Source: Larix kaempferi (lineage: Eukaryota > Streptophyta > Pinopsida > Pinales > Pinaceae). From it: a stretch of 64,000 nt of DNA. The stretch is from positions 2,542,001 to 2,606,000 of the forward strand of contig BSBM01000965.1 of assembly GCA_027924585.1 (NCBI GenBank), given 5' to 3'. Below are positions 34,923 through 47,609 of this stretch, piece by piece. Position 1 is the first letter of the stretch. Each line of letters starts with the position of its first letter. A program made the translations under genes and the position numbers. The notes below the pieces were generated by a model. That model did no database searches. It was given only the letters and a program-made list of their open reading frames with translations, and was not told the origin of the DNA.

Positions 34923-36021
34923 AACCCCTAACCCCCAATCTCTCTCTCTCTCTCTAAACCCTTGAGCCCCAACATCTCTCTCTCTAAACCACTAACCACC
35001 AATCTTTCACACACTCTCTCTAAACTCCTAACCTCCAATCCCTCCAATATCTCTCTCTCTGTATCTATAAACCCCTAACCTTCACTCTCTCTATGTCTCT
35101 CACAATCCCTCTCTAAACCCTTAACCCCTAAATTCCAATCTCTCTTTCTCTCTCTCTCTATACCTCTAACCCCTAATATCTCTCTCTCTCTCTCAAAAAC
35201 CCTAAACCCCTATCTGTCTCTCTCTCCCTGGACACCTAACCACCAATCTCTCACTTTCTCTCTCTCCCTCTAAAATACTAATATCTAGTCTCTCTCTCTA
35301 AATTCCTAATGACCAATCTCTCTCTCTCTCTCTCTCTCTCTAAACCATTAAGCACCAATCTCATTCTCTCTAAACCCCTTACCACCAATCTCTTTCTTTC
35401 TCTCCCTCTCTTTATCTAAACCCCTAACCTATAGTCTCCCCCTCTCTCTCTCTCTAAACCCAAATCCCCCAATCTCACTCTTTCTATCTCTTTCTCTAAA
35501 CCTCTAACGTCTATTCTCTATCCCTCTCTCTCTCTCTAAAACCCTAACCCACTCTCTCTCTCTAAAACCCTAACCCACTCTCTCTCTCTCAACCCTTAAC
35601 CCCAATATCTCACTATTTCTACCTAAAACCATAAGCAACATTCTCTCTCCCTCTATCTCTCTCTCTAAACCATTAACCCACAATCTCTCTCTCTCTATAC
35701 CCCTAACACCCAATCTCTCTATATATATCTCTCTCTATAAACTCCTAACTTGGAATCTCTCTCTCTCTCTCTCTAAACCACTAAGCCCTGATATCTCTCT
35801 CTCTAAACCCTGAACCACCAATCTCTCTCTCTCTAAACACCTACTCTCCAATCTCTCTCTCCAAACCCCCAACCACTAATCTCTCTCTCTAAACCCCTAA
35901 CTTTCAATCTATCTCACTTTCTCTCTCTCTTTCTCTAAACCACTATCCTCCAATCTCTCTCTCTCTCTCTCTCTAGACGTCAAACCACCAATATCTCACT
36001 TTCTCCCTCTCCAAAATCCTA

Positions 36022-36054
<33 letters not shown>

Positions 36055-36486
36055 AACACCTAACCACCAATTTCTCTCTCCCTCCCTCTAAACCACAAAC
36101 ATTCAATCTCTCTCTCTCTCTCTCTATAAGCCCCTAACCACCAATCTCTCCCTTTCTCTCCCTCTTTTTCTCTAAACCCATAACCTCCATTCTCTCTCTC
36201 TCTAAACCTGTAACCCCAAATACCTCTAATTCTATCTCCCTCTCTCTCTACACCTGTAACCTCCAATCTCTCTTCCTCTCTTTGAATGCCTAAACCCCAT
36301 TTCTCTCTCTAAACGCTTAACCCCCAATCTCTTAATGTTTCTCCTGAAACCCATAACCACCAATTTCTTTCCCTCTCACTCTCTTTCTTTAATCCCCTAA
36401 CCCCTAATCTCCCTCTCTCTCTCTAATCCCCCAACCTCCAATCTCTCTCTCTCTCTCTCTGACTATATCTATAAAATACTAACCAC

Positions 36487-36521
<35 letters not shown>

Positions 36522-36665
36522 AACCCCCAACATCGAATCCCTCTCTCTCTTAACCCCTAGACCCTATTATATCGCTCTCTCGGATCCCATAACCACCAAT
36601 ATCTCTCTTTGTATCTCTATCTAATCCCTTTAACTTACAATAACTTTCTCTTTAAACCCCTAACC

Positions 36666-36715
<50 letters not shown>
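32899..36715. repeat. (CT)n / CCCTAAC compound array, right part
   Basis: About 3.8 kb of TCTCTCTC runs alternate with AAACCCCTAACCACCAATC-type blocks, unit length about 25-45 bp with much variation. It continues the array at 22916-23564, split by the copia insertion. Its C-rich blocks resemble the telomere complement CCCTAAA but with CCCCTAACC variants. It ends with a pure CT run at 36670-36712. Confidence 0.88.
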
Positions 36716-38010
36716 GTGGCCATAGTGATTACAGATTTAGAATGATATACATTCGCGGTTATAATGGTTAGAAGTTAAGGATTAGTGTGATGTGGGTTAC
36801 CATGAGAATTAGGAATTGTACGAGATATTAGACTAGAGTTATTGGTTTAAAGTTAGATGTTAAATGTTATATGGATTATTGGTTAAGGGTTAAGATGGTT
36901 AGAGGTTACGAGTCATGTTTTATATGCATTAAGGGTTGTAATAGTTATGGATTATGGATTATATATGTTAGGAGTGATAAAATTAAGGGATAAATAGTTA
37001 AATGGGCTATGTTTTAAAAATGTATGGGTTGATAGGGATTAACGGAAAGGTTTAGGGATTATGGGATTTAGAGTGGGATCATAGGGGTTAAGGGTTATAA
37101 TTATTACTAGTAAGGGTTAGGGGGATACAAACTTTAGGGTTTAAGAGTTATAATTATTACTAGTAGGAGTTAGGGGGCTACAAACTTTAGGTTTTAAGGG
37201 TTGTAATCAAAAGGTGTTACATCATAGTGGAAGTGGAACATGTATGAAGGGTTAGAGATGATATGCTTATGAGATAAATGTCTTTTTTATTCAATTCAGA
37301 ATGGGTTATAGGAAATTATATAGAAATTATAGCACTTCTTCTCTAGTTCTTATATGGGATATATGTTATAGTGGTTAAGGGTTATAAGTTTTAAGTGTGA
37401 TTTATTTGGAGATAAGGGTTAGGGTTGAAAAAGACTAAGGGTTATAGGGGTTAGGAATGGTATCAATTATTCATTACATTTATACTGAATATGGGTTATA
37501 GGTTTTAAGGGTTGGGTGTTTGATGATAGATTTTAGGGTTGATGAGAATTAGAGCTTATAAGGGTTACGGGTTAATTTTTATTTAGCTCGACACTTTAGG
37601 GGTTAGGATTATAAGGTTTAAGGGATATTTAATTGTTAGGGAATGGGGGATCGATCATTATGTGTTAGAATTTAGGATTTTTAGGGGATATACTAGTTTA
37701 GGATTACAGTGGACCAAGATTTATAATGGTTACTTGTAGTAGGGACTAGGGATTGCAATGGCTAGGGACAAACGGTCAAGGGTTTGGGGATTGAGATATA
37801 GAGTCATGGATTTATGGTTATAAGGATGAATTTTTATATGTACAAGAGGATAATGAGAGTTAGTGATTTTGTGTAATAATAAATACATATTATAGGATTT
37901 GTGGGCTATAAGGGTTAATAGATAGGGATTATAATGATTAGGGGTTATAGGGTATATTGGTGATAAGGGTCAGATATCAATTGTTATAGGGGTTTCATTC
38001 CTCTTATAAT
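36716..38010 (+). repeat. Degenerate telomere-like G-rich repeat, right flank
   Basis: From 36716 the plus strand turns G/T/A-rich with GGGTTATAGG, TTAAGGGTTA and TTTAGGGTT variants, like the left flank at 22180-22915. There are short local duplications, e.g. TTATAATTATTACTAGTA at 37095 and 37148. No gene is seen. Confidence 0.65.
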
Positions 38011-39658
38011 TAGTATCGCTAATCATAACAGTGGATATGCTTGAGAGGTTGTGTTTAGTGGACTAAGGCATTGTTCTTAAACTTGGATGATTACGTTCTT
38101 ATTTTAGGGATTAAAGCCAAGGTTCCATACCTCAACCATGTATAGGTCCCAAACACCCATACATACAATTCAAGACATTAGAATGGCCAAACCCATATTC
38201 ATACTTGGAATCAAGGCTAGCCTAATGAAATCTTATGTCATGGCTTTATGTGTTATTCATGGAAATGGATGACTAAATCTCCTAACCCATGTGGTTAAGG
38301 AGAAAAGATAAGGGTGAGGGAGGGAGGAGGGATTGGAAAGAGTGGAAGAGAGGGGGGGATTGGGTGGATAGGAAGAGATGGGGTGTGGGGTTATAGAAAG
38401 GGAGGGGGGTTTATGGAGAGATAGAAAAAAATGAAGGTGTCAATGAACGCATGTACGCAGCAACGCGTGCACGCAACTACGTGCTCACTCTAGTACGTGT
38501 GCACGCAAACATCTTTAGATTCAAAAACAATTCGGTGCAGGTTTGGTACTAGCTTCGGATTTCCAAACCTTGAGGCTCGGTCTGAGTTATAGAAGAACAC
38601 ACCAATTTTTTTAACTTCATGTTTTTCACGCTTAGTTCTACATATGCTCCACTTGTGCACTACTAATAAAATTGCACACACTTGTCGAGCTTTGTGTGCA
38701 GATTCTAACTACATATTTTTTGGAAAAATATGTTATTGTTTTCTATTTTTAATTCATTTTTAACTGCACTCATGTCAAATTTGTAAAAATCATAGGTCAT
38801 TTATTTGGGCTATAACTTTTTATTGGCTTACATATTTCGAAAATAGAAAAGAACCCACACAAGAGTACAAGAATACCTACAAGCTTAAAAAAAAGGTTGA
38901 TTTATTATGTTAATACCATGATATGGTGGACCAATGCTTGACCATGTTGTTTTAGGGATTCACTAAATTTCGTAATTTAAAAAAAAATAGAAAATTAACT
39001 TTTAAAAGTTTTGAAAAAATAGCCTTGCACAAGATCCATCTATTGCCTACACCTCTACATATTTTTTTCCTCATAATTTGACAATTTACATAACAAACCG
39101 GTGGACCAATGGGAACATATGCATTATGTTTTAGAGAAACAATAGCATACCAATATTAGAATAATGACATTTTGGGATGGTTATACCACTTTTCCATAAA
39201 TAAAAGTTATATATTCTAGAAGGTGATCCGATTTTCTATGTTTCATCTTTTTACACCAAATTCTAAAATTTATTGTAGGTACCTCTAATAATTCATTTTA
39301 ATGATCAGATTTTTGTTTTTCCAGCATGCCATTGCAACTAACGCGTCATAAGTGGGTATCATTACCTTGCACCAGCCCTATGTTTCCTAATGCAAAGGAT
39401 TTAATATGAGGGTTTGATACTATCATTTTACTCCAATTTGATATAACTATTCCTTCAACCTTTTATCCTATTATCCAATTATCATATACTCAAATATGGA
39501 ATTCAGTTTTCTAAGTATTTTAATCTATTGGTGTGGCTACATACAATAGACATATATTTCATGTTTATCGAGGGCTACCCTCTATGGCCCCAAGATCCAC
39601 CTTGAGGCCTAAAGTGGGATTTAAGATTCCTTGGCATAGTTCCACTCCAGCCTAGAAC
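38011..39658. other. AT-rich stretch, no gene recognised
   Basis: Nothing supported is found here. A purine-rich GGGAGG patch lies at 38300-38420 and a cluster of ACGCA/ACGTG words at 38450-38510. Short frames have no family motifs. Confidence 0.5.
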
Positions 39659-40038
39659 ATGAGAAGAACCTGCAAGAATTAATTGATGAAATACATGATA
39701 TATCAGATCACAAAATATTTTTATTGATCGCAGGCCACTTTGACGGGGAAAGCTCAATACAAAATAACTTCACGGTCCCTTCATTGGTCTCAACACAAAC
39801 TTATATACTAAGTCTAGGCACCAATACCATGGGTCATTACTATGTGTCAATGCAAACCATGGGCCAAAACAAACTATGGATCAACAATTACTACGGGACG
39901 ACTTACAAAGCATATGCATCCAATAACAATAATACAAACTATGGATCAGCAAATACTATGGGATGACTTACAAAGTATATGCGTCTAACAATAATATACT
40001 AACAAAGTAAATAGAAGGGTTGGCATGGGTTCCTAACA
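39659..40038 (-). mobile_element. 3' LTR fragment of chromovirus
   Basis: It matches 48947-49342 and ends GGTTCCTAACA before the PPT. The outer half of the LTR is missing: similarity stops at about 39659, so the left boundary of the element is truncated. Confidence 0.85.
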
Positions 40039-40055
40039 TCCCCTCCCTCTTAGAA
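40039..40055 (-). other. Polypurine tract of chromovirus
   Basis: On the minus strand AAGAGGGAGGGGA precedes the LTR start TGTTAGG. Just upstream is the usual LKL/EDK-type end of the chromovirus frame. Confidence 0.8.
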
Positions 40056-41457
40056 AAAGTTTTGTCCTCAAAGCTTGAGATGTGGAAAATGTTGTTGAAT
40101 CTGGAGTGGTTCCCATGTAGTATCTTCTGGTTGCATGTTGTGGCACTGAATTAAGACCTCTGAGATAGAGTGAGAGCGAAGCTAACAAGTGCACTTATTG
40201 AGGACGACCTAAGACTCCAAAAGGATGGATCCTTCATTATCCAGTTCGGGTAAAATAGTTTGTCCTCTGATGTTGGTGCTAGGAAATTTCTTCAGACAAG
40301 AGACATGAAATACTGGATGAATGAAGGAAGAAGGAGGAAGATCCAATTTATAAGAAATGAACCCAATCTTCTAAAGAATCTTATATGGCTCATAGAACTT
40401 CGGAGCGAAATTATGATGCCCTTTGAGTTTCAGGGAGGATTGCTTGTAAGGTTGGAGATGAAGAAAAACCATATCACCTGCTTGAAAAGTGCGCTCAGAA
40501 AGGTGTTGATTGGCTTGTTGCTTCATGCGATTTCTTTCCATGTGAAGATTGTCCCGCAAAATGTGAAGAATCTGATCGCGATTATGAAGGATCATGTGAA
40601 CTGCCTGAACTGGTGAACTACTGGGTGTATATAGAAGAAGAAAGGGCAGTTCCTGACCATAGACTACTTCATATGGATTCATTTTAGAGCTAGTGTGGTA
40701 AGAGGTATTGTACCACCATTCAGCTAGAGGGAGCCACTTTTGCCACTAATGTTGTTGTTTAGAGTGAAGCAACGAAGATAATTTTCCAAGCATTTATTGG
40801 TAATTTCAGTCTGACCATCTGTTTGTGGGTGATACCTTGAACTCATCTTCAGTTTGGTGCCAGTTTGGAGAAATAATTCTTGCCAAAAATGACTGGTGAA
40901 AGTCACATCACGATCTGAGACAATGGAAGAAGGGATTCCAAGAAGGCGAAAGATTTGGTCCAGGAAAATTTCAGCGACTGAGGAGGCTGTATAGGGATGG
41001 CTGAGAGAAAAAAAATTACTATATTTGGAGAGGCGATCAACCACAACCAAAATCATTGTCTTACTACCATATTTAGGGAGCCCTTCAATGAAATCCATAG
41101 AAATATCTGTCCAAATCCATGTAGGTATGGGCAAGGGTTCGAGAAATCCCGGATGGACTGTCATTTCACCCTTATTGCATTGGTAGGTATCACATTTAGC
41201 CACCATCTACCGAATTGTCCTTTTCATTCCCGGCCAAAAGAAGTTGCGCCATGCCCGCTCATACGTTTTGAGGAACCCAGAGTGCCTTGCCGATGGAGAA
41301 GCATGGAGTTCATAGAAGACATCCTGTTGAAGATCTATGTTCTAGGGAAGCACCAGACGACCCTCATATATCAGGGAAGCACCATCCCAAGAGTAATGTG
41401 GTACAACAGAAGGGTTGTTGGCCAATCGTTGGATGATTTGATATAATGAAGAGTCAT
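40056..41457 (-). pseudogene. Chromovirus integrase with chromodomain-like tail, broken
   Basis: Integrase would insert element DNA; the tail can steer it to chromatin. The minus strand shows the end of the zinc-binding region (CDTYQCNKG), catalytic-core blocks WTDISMDFIEGLP (first Asp) and SDRDVTFTSHFW (second Asp), DGQTEITNKCLENYL (Glu), then MNPYEVVYG, the GDMVFLHLQPYKQSSLK block, and [13 protein letters not shown] tail with NMQPEDTTWEPLQIQQHFP resembles a chromodomain. Frames change near 40700 and 41210 and several stops occur. DDE residues appear present, but the gene is not intact. Confidence 0.9.
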
Positions 41458-41995
41458 TTACATAGTCCTATTGAATAGATTGCAACCAATTTGGAACATG
41501 CATAGAAATAGCTGAAAGAGAAGCGTGGTCATCAAATGTGCGAGAAAGAGCATCTGCCACAATATTGTCCATACCCTTCTTGTAAGTGATCTCATAGTCA
41601 TAACCCATGAGTTTTCTAACCCATTTATGTTGTGTTGGGGAGGATACACACTGTTCTAGGAAATATTTTAGACTCTGGTGATCAGTTTTGATGCAGAAAT
41701 GATTCCCTAATAGGTAGGATCGCCACTTCTGGACTGCATGCAAAATAGCCATCATTTCCTTCTCATATGTAGAGGCAGCTAAATTCTTACCTAAAAGAGC
41801 TTTGTTGTTGAGCGCAATGGGGTGTTCATCTTGAAGGAGAACAACACCAAGTCCATTACTGCAAGCATTACTCTCAATAGTGAAGGGCTTGGAAAAATCG
41901 GGCATAGCTAGAATAGATGTAGTACACATAGCTTGTTTCAGTTTGGAAAATGTACACTCAGTAGCAGGTGTCCATGTAAAAGCATCCTTTTTCAA
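41458..41995 (-). pseudogene. Chromovirus RNase H, broken
   Basis: The frame contains FTWTPATECTFSKLK, TYEKEMMAILHAVQKWR, the TDHQSLKYFLEQ block and KKGMDNIVADALSR, all typical of gypsy RNase H. The first catalytic block reads ESNACSNGLG where the family normally has ETDAS, so the Asp is replaced by Asn. The domain follows RT directly as expected. Confidence 0.9.
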
Positions 41996-42740
41996 TAAAG
42001 AACAGTGAATGGAACTACAATCTTCCCATAATACTTGACAAACTTGCGGTATTAATCAGTCAACCCCAAAAAACCATGAAGGCTCTTGAGTGTCTGAGGA
42101 TGCAGACAATTGGTTATGGCAGTGATTTTGGCAGGATCCACGCAAACCCCTTGTGCTGAAATAATGTGCCAAAGATACTCTACTTCCTTCTGTCCAAAAA
42201 CACATTTAGACTATTTGGCATGGAGATGATGGTCAGAGAAAAGTTGCATTACAAGATCCAGATGCTGGATAAGTTCAGCCCATGTTTTACTGTAGATGAG
42301 GATATCATCAAAGAAGACCAGAATGAATTTCCACAAGTAGGGCCAGAATATTTTATTCATCAAGGCTTGGAATGTGGAAGGAGCATTAGTGAGGCCAAAG
42401 GGCATGACCAAAAACTCATAGTGGCCATCATGTGTGTGGAAAGTTGTTTTAGCGATATCATCCTCATGAACCCGAATTTTACGATACCCAAAATGAAGAT
42501 CCAACTTGGAGAAAAATTAAGCACTATGAAGCTCATCAAAAATCACATCAACAACAGGAATTGGAAACTTATCCTTGATTGTGAGGTGATTAAGTGCTCA
42601 GAAGTCAATGCAGTGGCGCCATGACCATCTTTTTTGCGGATAAGAATAACTGGTGAAGAAACAGAACTAGTGCTTGGGCGAATAATACCTTGCTTCAGTA
42701 TGTCTCGAATGAGCATTTAAATCTCTGTTTTTTGGTGACA
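41996..42740 (-). pseudogene. Chromovirus reverse transcriptase, broken
   Basis: The clearest open part (42211-42504) has [35 protein letters not shown] and the catalytic [10 protein letters not shown] motif. Flanking frames supply VSSPVILIRKKDG (upstream) and QTLKSLHGFLGLT with YRKFVKYYGKI (downstream). In-frame stops and frame changes make it non-functional, although the DD of the active site is retained. Confidence 0.92.
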
Positions 42741-43620
42741 TCGTTAGCGATATGGCCTGATGTTGGGAGGAATGCTTTTGGGAAGGAGAGGAATACGATG
42801 GTCCTCTAGCCTTGAAGGTGGAAATCCCACTGGTTTAGCAAAGACACCTGTATATCGATATAGAATTTGTTGTAGATCCAAAGGAGTAGTGGACACCGCT
42901 GAAGGTTGCATCTGAATGATGACACCATGTGAATTCTTATTAACGCATTTTTCCATGTGATGTGAGCTGATAATGCTAAGAGACCCTAGTTGTAAGCCTG
43001 TCAATGTGTGCTTTTGTCCATTGGGTGAAAACTACATCCAAATTTCAGCAAAATCCCATAAGATGGGGCCAAGTGTGAGTATCCACTGAGTACATAAAAC
43101 CACATCACATCTACCTAAGGTCAAGGAAAACATGTCAGAGCGTAGGTTATAATCTCCCATAGAGATACGCACATTGCGACTCTTTCCTTTGCAAGGTAAG
43201 GTGCCCCCATTGGCAACCATGACTTCAAAATTGGAGCAAGGATAGACAAAACAATCATCTTGTTTGGCGATCCAAGGGTCAATGAAGTTATGATTGCTAC
43301 CAGAATCAATGAGTATTATAAGAGGAAGATTCTTGAAGTAACCCCTAACCCGCATTGTTTGGGGGGTGGTAATTTCGGCTAAAGCATGGAGAGATATCTC
43401 TAGGTGGTCATCCTGAGATGGAGGGTCAATAGGAAGCTCCTGAATGTCGACTTGATCATCTATTGTATCTGTAGCTTCATCAACAATTTCAGAGGCAGGA
43501 GGAGAATTCACATCTAAGAGATAGAGATTTTTCTCAACACATCTATGTCCCCGAGTGAATTTCTCATCACAATTATAAGAAATCCCTTTTTCTCTGCGTG
43601 CCTGCATCTCTGTTTCAAAC
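42741..43620 (-). pseudogene. Chromovirus protease and Gag zinc knuckle, broken
   Basis: The minus frame from 43607 begins MQARREKG, then YNCDEKFTRGHRC, a CCHC knuckle whose first Cys is replaced by Ser. The retropepsin site is LIDSGSNHNFID. Downstream are the protease-RT linker (VFAKPVGFPPSRLEDHRI) and the start of RT. A frame change separates 43032 from 43004. Upstream Gag continues beyond the nested solo LTR at 43672-44338. Confidence 0.9.
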
Positions 43621-43671
43621 AGATGCTTGATAGGAGTTGGTCAAGGAGCTAGCGGGATGGGAGGTCTTTGA

Positions 43672-44338
43672 TGTTAGGATATTCCTATACTCCATCCCAG
43701 TCCCACCAGTATTTTGATCATTTACATTTTCAGTCATGCATGCACTTTTAGGGTTTCCATGCATCATTTAGGGTTTGCATGCATTCCAGTCATCAGTCCA
43801 GCACCTAGACCTCAGTTAGCCAGCCCCCGAGAGCTTCTCATTGATTAGTTTTAGCCCTCCAGTTGCTTAATGCGCCCTTCTTCCTTGATTTTAGGAAGCA
43901 ACTCGCCCTTCTTCACCTACCAGTCCAGTTGTCTTCAATTTACAATTAGTTACACCTACCAAACTCAGTTTCACTAATGGTTGACAGTTACTTGAGCCTT
44001 GATGACTCCACTGATTATGATGAAGACTTCCAGTTGTGCACCGATGACACCAATTGTGCTCCGATGACACTCCAGTGATATTTTGATCACTCCATGAAGG
44101 CTAATTCGAATTGCCACCTTAGGCATTCGAATTCCTCATGCATTGTATTATTTATTTGTCCATTTGTGATTAATGAATTAGTGTGTGAAGTATTTTTGCT
44201 TCTATCCGAGTTCTACTGTATTATTATTATGTTGCTCATTATACTGCATTGACCACTCTTCTTCTATTTTCTTGTTTAATCAATTAATTTCTTGTGAGGT
44301 ATACATCATCTCTTAGATCTGCTGTGAGGATTTTCACA
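43672..44338 (+). mobile_element. Solo LTR, 667 bp, TSD TTTGA, within chromovirus gag-pol
   Basis: It starts TGTTAGGA and ends TTTTCACA with TTTGA at 43667-43671 and 44339-44343. No internal domain accompanies it. A small duplication (TTTAGGGTTTCCATGCAT / TTTAGGGTTTGCATGCAT) lies at about 43748-43795. The T-rich, U5-like right end suggests plus orientation. Removing it joins the two halves of the chromovirus Gag region. Confidence 0.88.
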
Positions 44339-44343
44339 TTTGA

Positions 44344-45041
44344 GAACCCATATTTCAGAAGGGAACAAAAGTGGGTTTGGAGCGTTGTTGGGCTTCAATC
44401 TTATCTTTTTCCAACTTAGCCAACCCTAGGGCTTCCATCATTGTGTTGGGACAAAAAATTTTGACCTCGGAGCGAATTGCATCCTTTAGACCACTGATAA
44501 AACAACTCCGGTAGAAGTCATTAGGCAATCCTTCGGTGTGGTTGGCTAGTTTCTCAAATTTGGTTTGATACTCTCTCACAGTGTCAATTTGGCAAAGTTT
44601 AGTGAGGGCTCCTATGAAGTCATCTAAAGCACTAGGACCAAATCGTTGCAAAAGGAGATGGAAAAAAGCTGGCTATTTTGGCTATTCATGAGCCTTGGTG
44701 TACCAACGGTACCATTGAAGAGCTTCCTGTTCCAAATGAAAGGATGCAAGGGGAAATATGTTGACATCGAAAGTATTATGCAAACTGAAATACTATTCTG
44801 CACGATAGATCCATCCAGTCAGATCAATACCATTGAAGTGAAGAAAATGAAGCTTCGGACCACAGAAATTGGTGGAAGAAGAGAACCCATTGTCTGATGA
44901 AAACTCGAACTGTTGTGTGTTGTTCATTGCTGAATGCTCAAGATAAAGGCCGAGAAATTTTTCATCCAAATCTTGGAGTTTGGTTTGGATAACTGCAAAT
45001 GATTCCTCCATGGTTTTTTCTCTTGCGTGGGTGACAACCAT
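44344..45041 (-). pseudogene. Chromovirus Gag, frameshifted
   Basis: Gag forms the virus-like particle. The N-terminal frame (45041-44793) ends in PKLHFLHFNGIDLTGWIYRAE, matching the FNG..GWI.KAE block of chromovirus Gag. After a frame change the frame 44651-44355 contains LDDFIGALTKLCQ, EYQTKFEKLANHTEGLP and CFISGLKDAIRSEV, the usual retrotransposon Gag core. The zinc knuckle lies on the other side of the nested solo LTR. Confidence 0.9.
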
Positions 45042-46714
45042 AACCAGGAGTTTTTGTTTTTTTTGAGTGGGTAGAAAAACAAAAATAGAAACTGTTTTAG
45101 CAAAGGAAAATATGGATTTGGGAAAAAATATGATGGGTAATTTGGGTTTGACTAGGTTTTGGACACTTTCGAATGGACAGGGAAGAAGAAAAGGAGGATT
45201 TCAGAAGCGGGGTGAAAGAATGAGAAAATTTGGCAGAGAGGGACAAAGAAGCAGAAATAGGAAAGTAACTCTGTGGTAAAATTTGAAGGCGATTGGGTGA
45301 AAGTCGAAGAAGTTATGGCAAACCCTAAAAATAGACAAATGTGAGATTTCTAGCTTTGGGAAGGGGAATTTGGTATAGAGTCCTCGGGAATGAAATATGC
45401 AGAATGGGATTATAGGGGTGTCAGGGAAGTTTCAAGGGAAACGGAGTGAAAACAAGGCACGGGGGCTTCACTAGAAGGCAATATAATATCACGTTCATTC
45501 ATATTGCGGTATTAAATATTCATAAAAACCTAAAAATTATATTGCTTATATATTAAGGGGAAAAGGGTTTTTTATTGAATGTAACAATACAAAAATACTT
45601 TGGGGTGTTTTTTATATGGGCAGGTTGATAGCCAAATGGAAATGGCAGGATCATGACTGGATTAGAAATCGGGTTTAGGCAAGGCTCAGGCTTACCAGTA
45701 CACAGGGAAATCATGTCTTAAGGCATGCTTGAGGCTAGGGGTTTCGTGGTGAAGTGGGTTTCCAGTCGATCATAGTCAAAAGACAGTGGTCATTGAAAGC
45801 CAATTGTTACCAATAGCATTCAACTAGTTGTTACCAATAGCCTTGGGAGGCTCTAAGCCTCCAGGTCCTGTTATAGGCCCTCGATAGACCTTGAGGGATT
45901 GAATACCCAACCACTCATTCCTATTACAGGCCTTGGGAGGTTTAATCAGCGTCCTAGAGCTTGTTACAGGCCCTGGGGGCTTAGATACCTAGCCCACAAC
46001 AAGCTTAGTCAACGATTGGGGAACTACAACATGCAATCTAAATGTTGTACTATGTGCATTGGCACTAGTGACATACAAGAAATGATCTCCTATCTCTTCA
46101 TTAGACCATTAGATGTTGCAAATCATAATGATATGTGGTTGAGTAATTGCATTGTGCGTGAAGTAATGTACATCCATGATATACATCGAAAGAAGCAAGG
46201 TGCATTGTATAATTCATGTGGGGTCATAAGAGGTATCATATGAATATACTAGTTAGAAATATAAACGGGTGTACAAAATGGTAATGAAAAAATTGATACA
46301 TACAATATCTAGTAAAAATAGGGGTTTTTTAAAATTGGGAAGGTATATTGGGAGAGGGTTTAAAAAATTGATTTTGGAAGGTATTTTCAAATATTTAGTG
46401 CAATTAGGGGTATTGTTTCATATGCCACGAACAAACGTGCTATGATAGTTGTTTATTGAGTGAAGCCCCCATTAAAAAAGGGAGATATGGAATTTTTTTT
46501 TTCAAACTGGATCTGCTACGGTATAGAAGGGATCAAAAACATATGGATCTACAACAATGCGGAAGAGATCAGCAACACACAAATCTGCAATGACATGGAA
46601 GTGATTGGCAACAGTTCTGGACAGAGGAATTATGCGATTTATCAGCTAAAAATAGATATGGACCCCATGTATGCTCGGCTTCCTAACGATTCAAGGGATT
46701 CACTCGGACACCAA
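45042..46714 (-). other. Chromovirus leader region
   Basis: This 1.67 kb lies between Gag and the right LTR. I recognise no gene in it. A CTCGGACACCAA stretch (46703-46714) at its right end occupies the PBS position but does not clearly match a tRNA 3' end, so the PBS is probably degraded. Confidence 0.55.
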
Positions 46715-46789
46715 TGTTGTCTGACGGCTTGCATATTGGGGTAGTACCCCTCACTCCACGACTCAAGTAAAACTGATAACGGCATTTTC

Positions 46790-47013
46790 TGCTACAACAA
46801 TAAATTAGTAAATAAATATGTTATATACTATTAGTAATAGTAATTAATTATTATAGTTATGAATAGGAATGTCTCTTCAATAGTGGATCGCTCAGCCATA
46901 TTTAAGGCGGCCATATCTATTGTATTTCATCATCAAATATATTATTCTTATCTATTATTCAACATGAGAGTCGGATTCGACTATTAACTTAGTGAACGGA
47001 TTCGTTCACCGCA
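46790..47013 (+). mobile_element. Left LTR of the small element
   Basis: 224 bp, TG...CA, AT-rich with a GC-containing TCGCTCAGCCATATTTAAGG block; its right end contains a palindromic GTGAACGGATTCGTTCAC (46992-47009). Confidence 0.9.
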
Positions 47014-47015
47014 TT

Positions 47016-47027
47016 TGGTATCAGAGC
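47016..47027 (+). other. Primer-binding site of the small element
   Basis: TGGTATCAGAGC, two bases after the LTR end, matches initiator tRNA-Met. Confidence 0.92.
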
Positions 47028-47084
47028 TAGGCTTGTAGCCACCAATCTAGGACCTTGTCCAAAACCAGGCCCGTGGCCCAAAGA

Positions 47085-47280
47085 AGTAAAAAAAGAAAAA
47101 AAAGAGAAAGAAAGAAAAAGGAAAAAGTAAAAGAAAATAAAAAGAAGAAAAGAAAGACAAGTAAAAAAGAAGAAAATAGAATATAGAAATAAATAAAAAA
47201 GAAGTAAGAAGAAGTGAAAAAAAAAAAAAAAAAAGTAAAAGTAAAGTGATTAGAAGTAAAAAGTAAAAGTAAGAAATGAA
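47085..47280 (+). repeat. Purine-rich A/G tract in small element
   Basis: Nearly 200 bases of AAGAAAGAAAAAGG-like sequence with an A run at about 47219-47234. The minus-strand Phe/Leu-rich frames here are artefacts of composition. Confidence 0.8.
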
Positions 47281-47609
47281 ACCGCACGTGGTTTTGTGAG
47301 AAGTGGGTTTGGTTTTATTCCCTAAGAACAAACCAAAAGTGAGATTTGAACTTGGGTGGGGAAGGTAACAATCATTCTTCCCAACCACCTAATCTACACA
47401 CAATCCATAAAGAAATTAATCTAAAGCAAAAGGCTAACCAATGTGGAGATTAATTAATATTAGTCCATAATTGTAAAATATTACAATTGTTTGGGAAATA
47501 TATGATATTAAAATAATATTACTATTACATTTAAATAATAATATTTATTATAAGGGCAAATCAATTATTGTTAAAAAAAAATAAAATAAAATCCCCCTTT
47601 ACAAGACCT

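Noticed and set aside
22180-38010. A functional or recently fused telomere
   Set aside because: Units are irregular, mixed with CT runs and far from perfect TTTAGGG arrays; strand bias switches twice.
47027-47388. Phe/Leu-rich minus-strand ORFs resembling membrane proteins
   Set aside because: They are the reverse complement of a simple purine tract in a retroelement.
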